A stretch of DNA of 6,923 bases, taken from assembly GCA_027004335.1 (NCBI GenBank), contig JALTID010000218.1:1-6923 (forward strand), in the 5' to 3' direction. This stretch comes from a bacterium. Its GTDB lineage: Bacteria > JALSQH01. Position 1 is the stretch's first letter. Every line of letters starts with the position of its first letter. This document shows positions 5,787 to 6,923 of this stretch, one piece after another. Position numbers and translations under genes: made by a program. A model generated the notes under the pieces. The model ran no database searches. It worked only from the letters and a program-made list of their open reading frames with translations, and was not told the origin of the DNA.

Positions 5787-6647
5787 CTACTTCCTCAGAA
5801 AGATCTTTATTCTTTTATTATATGCAGTGTTTTTCACTTTACCATCTGGTGTGAGATAGTATTTACCTCCAAAAGGGTCTCTGGGAATATAAGAGAGGTA
5901 ACCTTTATGTATAAGTTCCTCAAGGGAGGATGGTAACCTCCCTTCTCTTCTTTTAAATCTTGCCAATGCTTCTTCAATGAGTCTAAAGTTTCTCTCTGCG
6001 AGGATCATCTTTATTTTTCTTAATATATGAGCCTTTGCATGAGGATTTTTAGTATGATTATATATTTCCAGAAGGATCTTGATTGCAGTATCTGCATCAT
6101 TTGTTTTTGCCATGAGTTTTATTGCTAAACTGACAATAAAGGAAGGTCTATTAGGTTTTGTTGCTGCTTCTTTGAAGTAGAATGCAGCTTCTCTGTAATC
6201 TCCTTTGAAATACATATAGATAAAACCAGTCAGGAACCACAGGTACCACTTATCGGGAAGATACCTCAAACTTTTCTTAAGAATTCTTATTGCATCGTTC
6301 GGATCATGAGCCTCCCAAGGTAAAATAGTACCGGCAAATCTGTATGGATAGAAAAAATAGGGATCCAGATCAGTAACTGCGTTGAGAAGATCTACAAGAT
6401 ACTTAAAGTTCCTATCAGTCACGATATGCTCGCCTGTATATGCAAGGGTTTTCATCCATAGGATATCAGCAACAACATTGGTATAACCTAGGGAGATCAG
6501 TTTGGCATACCTTTCTATAGGGAGGTAATAAAGGTCTTCAACCACTTTTTTCGGATATGCGTGTATCTTATTATTGGACCAGTATATTATCGCACCAAGA
6601 AGCAGCACAACAAAAATTTTCAGGGGGTAGGCTCTTTTATTCTGCAT
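5787..6647 (-). CDS. Membrane-anchored TPR-like protein with pseudopilin-like C-terminal module (PilG-like by context)
   Basis: A 286-residue protein with a short basic N terminus and one hydrophobic helix (about 10-24), probably anchoring an otherwise extracytoplasmic domain. Residues 45-75 carry ERYAKLISLGYTNVVADILWM, a conserved-looking block I associate with TPR proteins beside ABC genes in deltaproteobacteria. Residues about 80-230 are helical with degenerate TPR character (DAIRILKKSLRYLP; REAAFYFKEAATKPNRP). The C terminus (235-270) has EGRLPSSLEELIHKGYL, then IPRDPFGGKYYLTPDG, resembling the GspG pseudopilin C-terminal pattern (G-x-P-x-x-L-x-x-L ... P-x-DPWG-x-x-Y). ATG at 6647 is the only usual start before an upstream in-frame stop; its AGGA is only 2 nt away, so initiation may depend on coupling, since the start lies 28 nt inside the upstream gene. 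Position before the ABC pair matches M. xanthus pilG. Function is inferred from context only. Confidence 0.85.
   Translation of the reverse strand: MQNKRAYPLKIFVVLLLGAIIYWSNNKIHAYPKKVVEDLYYLPIERYAKLISLGYTNVVADILWMKTLAYTGEHIVTDRNFKYLVDLLNAVTDLDPYFFYPYRFAGTILPWEAHDPNDAIRILKKSLRYLPDKWYLWFLTGFIYMYFKGDYREAAFYFKEAATKPNRPSFIVSLAIKLMAKTNDADTAIKILLEIYNHTKNPHAKAHILRKIKMILAERNFRLIEEALARFKRREGRLPSSLEELIHKGYLSYIPRDPFGGKYYLTPDGKVKNTAYNKRIKIFLRK
5791..5796 (-). promoter_or_regulatory. Ribosome binding site of the ABC ATPase
   Basis: GAGGAA on the minus strand, within the last codons of the upstream gene and 5 nt before the first of two tandem ATG codons. It is one of the clearest ribosome sites in the window and indicates co-expression with the TPR-like gene. 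Confidence 0.6.
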
Positions 6648-6923
6648 AGTCCTGTGATATTGCTATTATATATTAGTTTGCAGTGTGAAGCAATATAGGA
6701 AAGAAATTTTGCTCTTTTTTCCTCTGGTATATTATTTTCAATAAATCTGGCTAAGAAATATTTATTATAGGCAAGACAGGTAACGTTGTGACTTGTGAAA
6801 ATATTCATGTTATTTGTTTTCCATGCATGGATCAACCAGGAGCCCTCCACATTATATTTTGGTTCAAACATGAAGGGAATGTCAAGGTAATAGTCTCTCT
6901 TACCAAGGAAGTACAGAAATATC
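6620..6923 (-). CDS. C-terminal fragment of a probable GT-C membrane glycosyltransferase-like protein (5' end outside window)
   Basis: The frame is open from the right edge to TGA at 6620-6622 (about 100 residues). A Met codon at 6871 is internal, since the reading continues upstream as FLYFLGKRDYYLDIPF, so the gene is truncated by the window. The fragment has no membrane helix. Its pattern (FLG-x-R-x-YYLD near the start, then HNVTCLAYNKYFLARF, and KLIYNSNITGLCRI near the end) resembles the extracytoplasmic C-terminal domain of GT-C/ArnT-type polytopic glycosyltransferases, where a 'GVTHLLVN' strand and a final 'LVY...LYRI' strand recur. In that reading it transfers a lipid-linked sugar outside the membrane. 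It overlaps the TPR-like gene by 28 nt, so it belongs to the same operon, and pilin or surface glycosylation is possible. The family call is from weak patterns and may be wrong; that it is a C-terminal coding fragment is well supported. Confidence 0.6.
   Translation of the reverse strand, partial: IFLYFLGKRDYYLDIPFMFEPKYNVEGSWLIHAWKTNNMNIFTSHNVTCLAYNKYFLARFIENNIPEEKRAKFLSYIASHCKLIYNSNITGLCRIKEPTP

Larger units (their letters stand above)
1533..6923 (-). other. Probable operon: GT-C-like, TPR-like, ABC ATPase, ABC permease, small membrane protein, prepilin peptidase, histidine kinase
   Basis: Seven consecutive minus-strand genes are joined as follows: overlap 28 nt; gap 1 nt; overlap 14 nt; gap 58 nt (25 nt with the alternative TTG start); overlap 1 nt; gap 4 nt. 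I see no hairpin with a T-run between them and no convincing internal promoter, so they are probably one transcript beginning right of the window. The acyl-CoA dehydrogenase may be a read-through member, but has its own candidate promoter. Confidence 0.7.

Overview
This is a densely coding bacterial window of low to moderate GC. No intergenic gap exceeds about 60 bp. I see no RNA gene, insertion sequence, CRISPR array or prophage gene. The genes suggest a free-living bacterium with type IV pilus machinery, two-component signalling and acyl-CoA (fatty acid or branched-chain) catabolism. The arrangement recalls Deltaproteobacteria-like lineages (Myxococcota/Desulfobacterota and neighbours), but the sequence alone does not fix the phylum.

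Layout. Positions 2-346 (+) are the 3' end of a DUF2207-type membrane protein with a Gly-rich tail. It ends 3 bp from the stop of the last minus-strand gene, so the two are convergent. Everything else is on the minus strand and reads right to left as one tightly packed run. The order is: 3' end of a large protein resembling the C-terminal domain of GT-C membrane glycosyltransferases (6923-6620); a membrane-anchored TPR-like protein with a pseudopilin-like C-terminal module (6647-5787); an ABC transporter ATPase (5785-4859); its ABC-2 permease (4872-4102); a small two-helix membrane protein (4043-3858); prepilin peptidase (3858-3046); a membrane histidine kinase (3041-1533); and an isovaleryl-CoA-dehydrogenase-like acyl-CoA dehydrogenase (1501-350). 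The first seven are joined by overlaps or short gaps and are probably one operon. The dehydrogenase follows a 31-bp gap holding a good candidate promoter and may be transcribed separately.

Working together. The order [TPR/anchored protein]-[ABC ATPase]-[ABC-2 permease]-[prepilin peptidase] matches, as I recall it, the Myxococcus xanthus type IV pilus cluster segment pilG-pilH-pilI-pilD, in which an ABC transporter is needed for pilus biogenesis. My main inference is that this is a PilGHI-like ABC module linked to pilus or pseudopilus assembly. It carries an extra small membrane protein translationally coupled to the peptidase, a GT-C-like protein upstream (possibly pilin or surface glycosylation), and a histidine kinase downstream with no response regulator in view.
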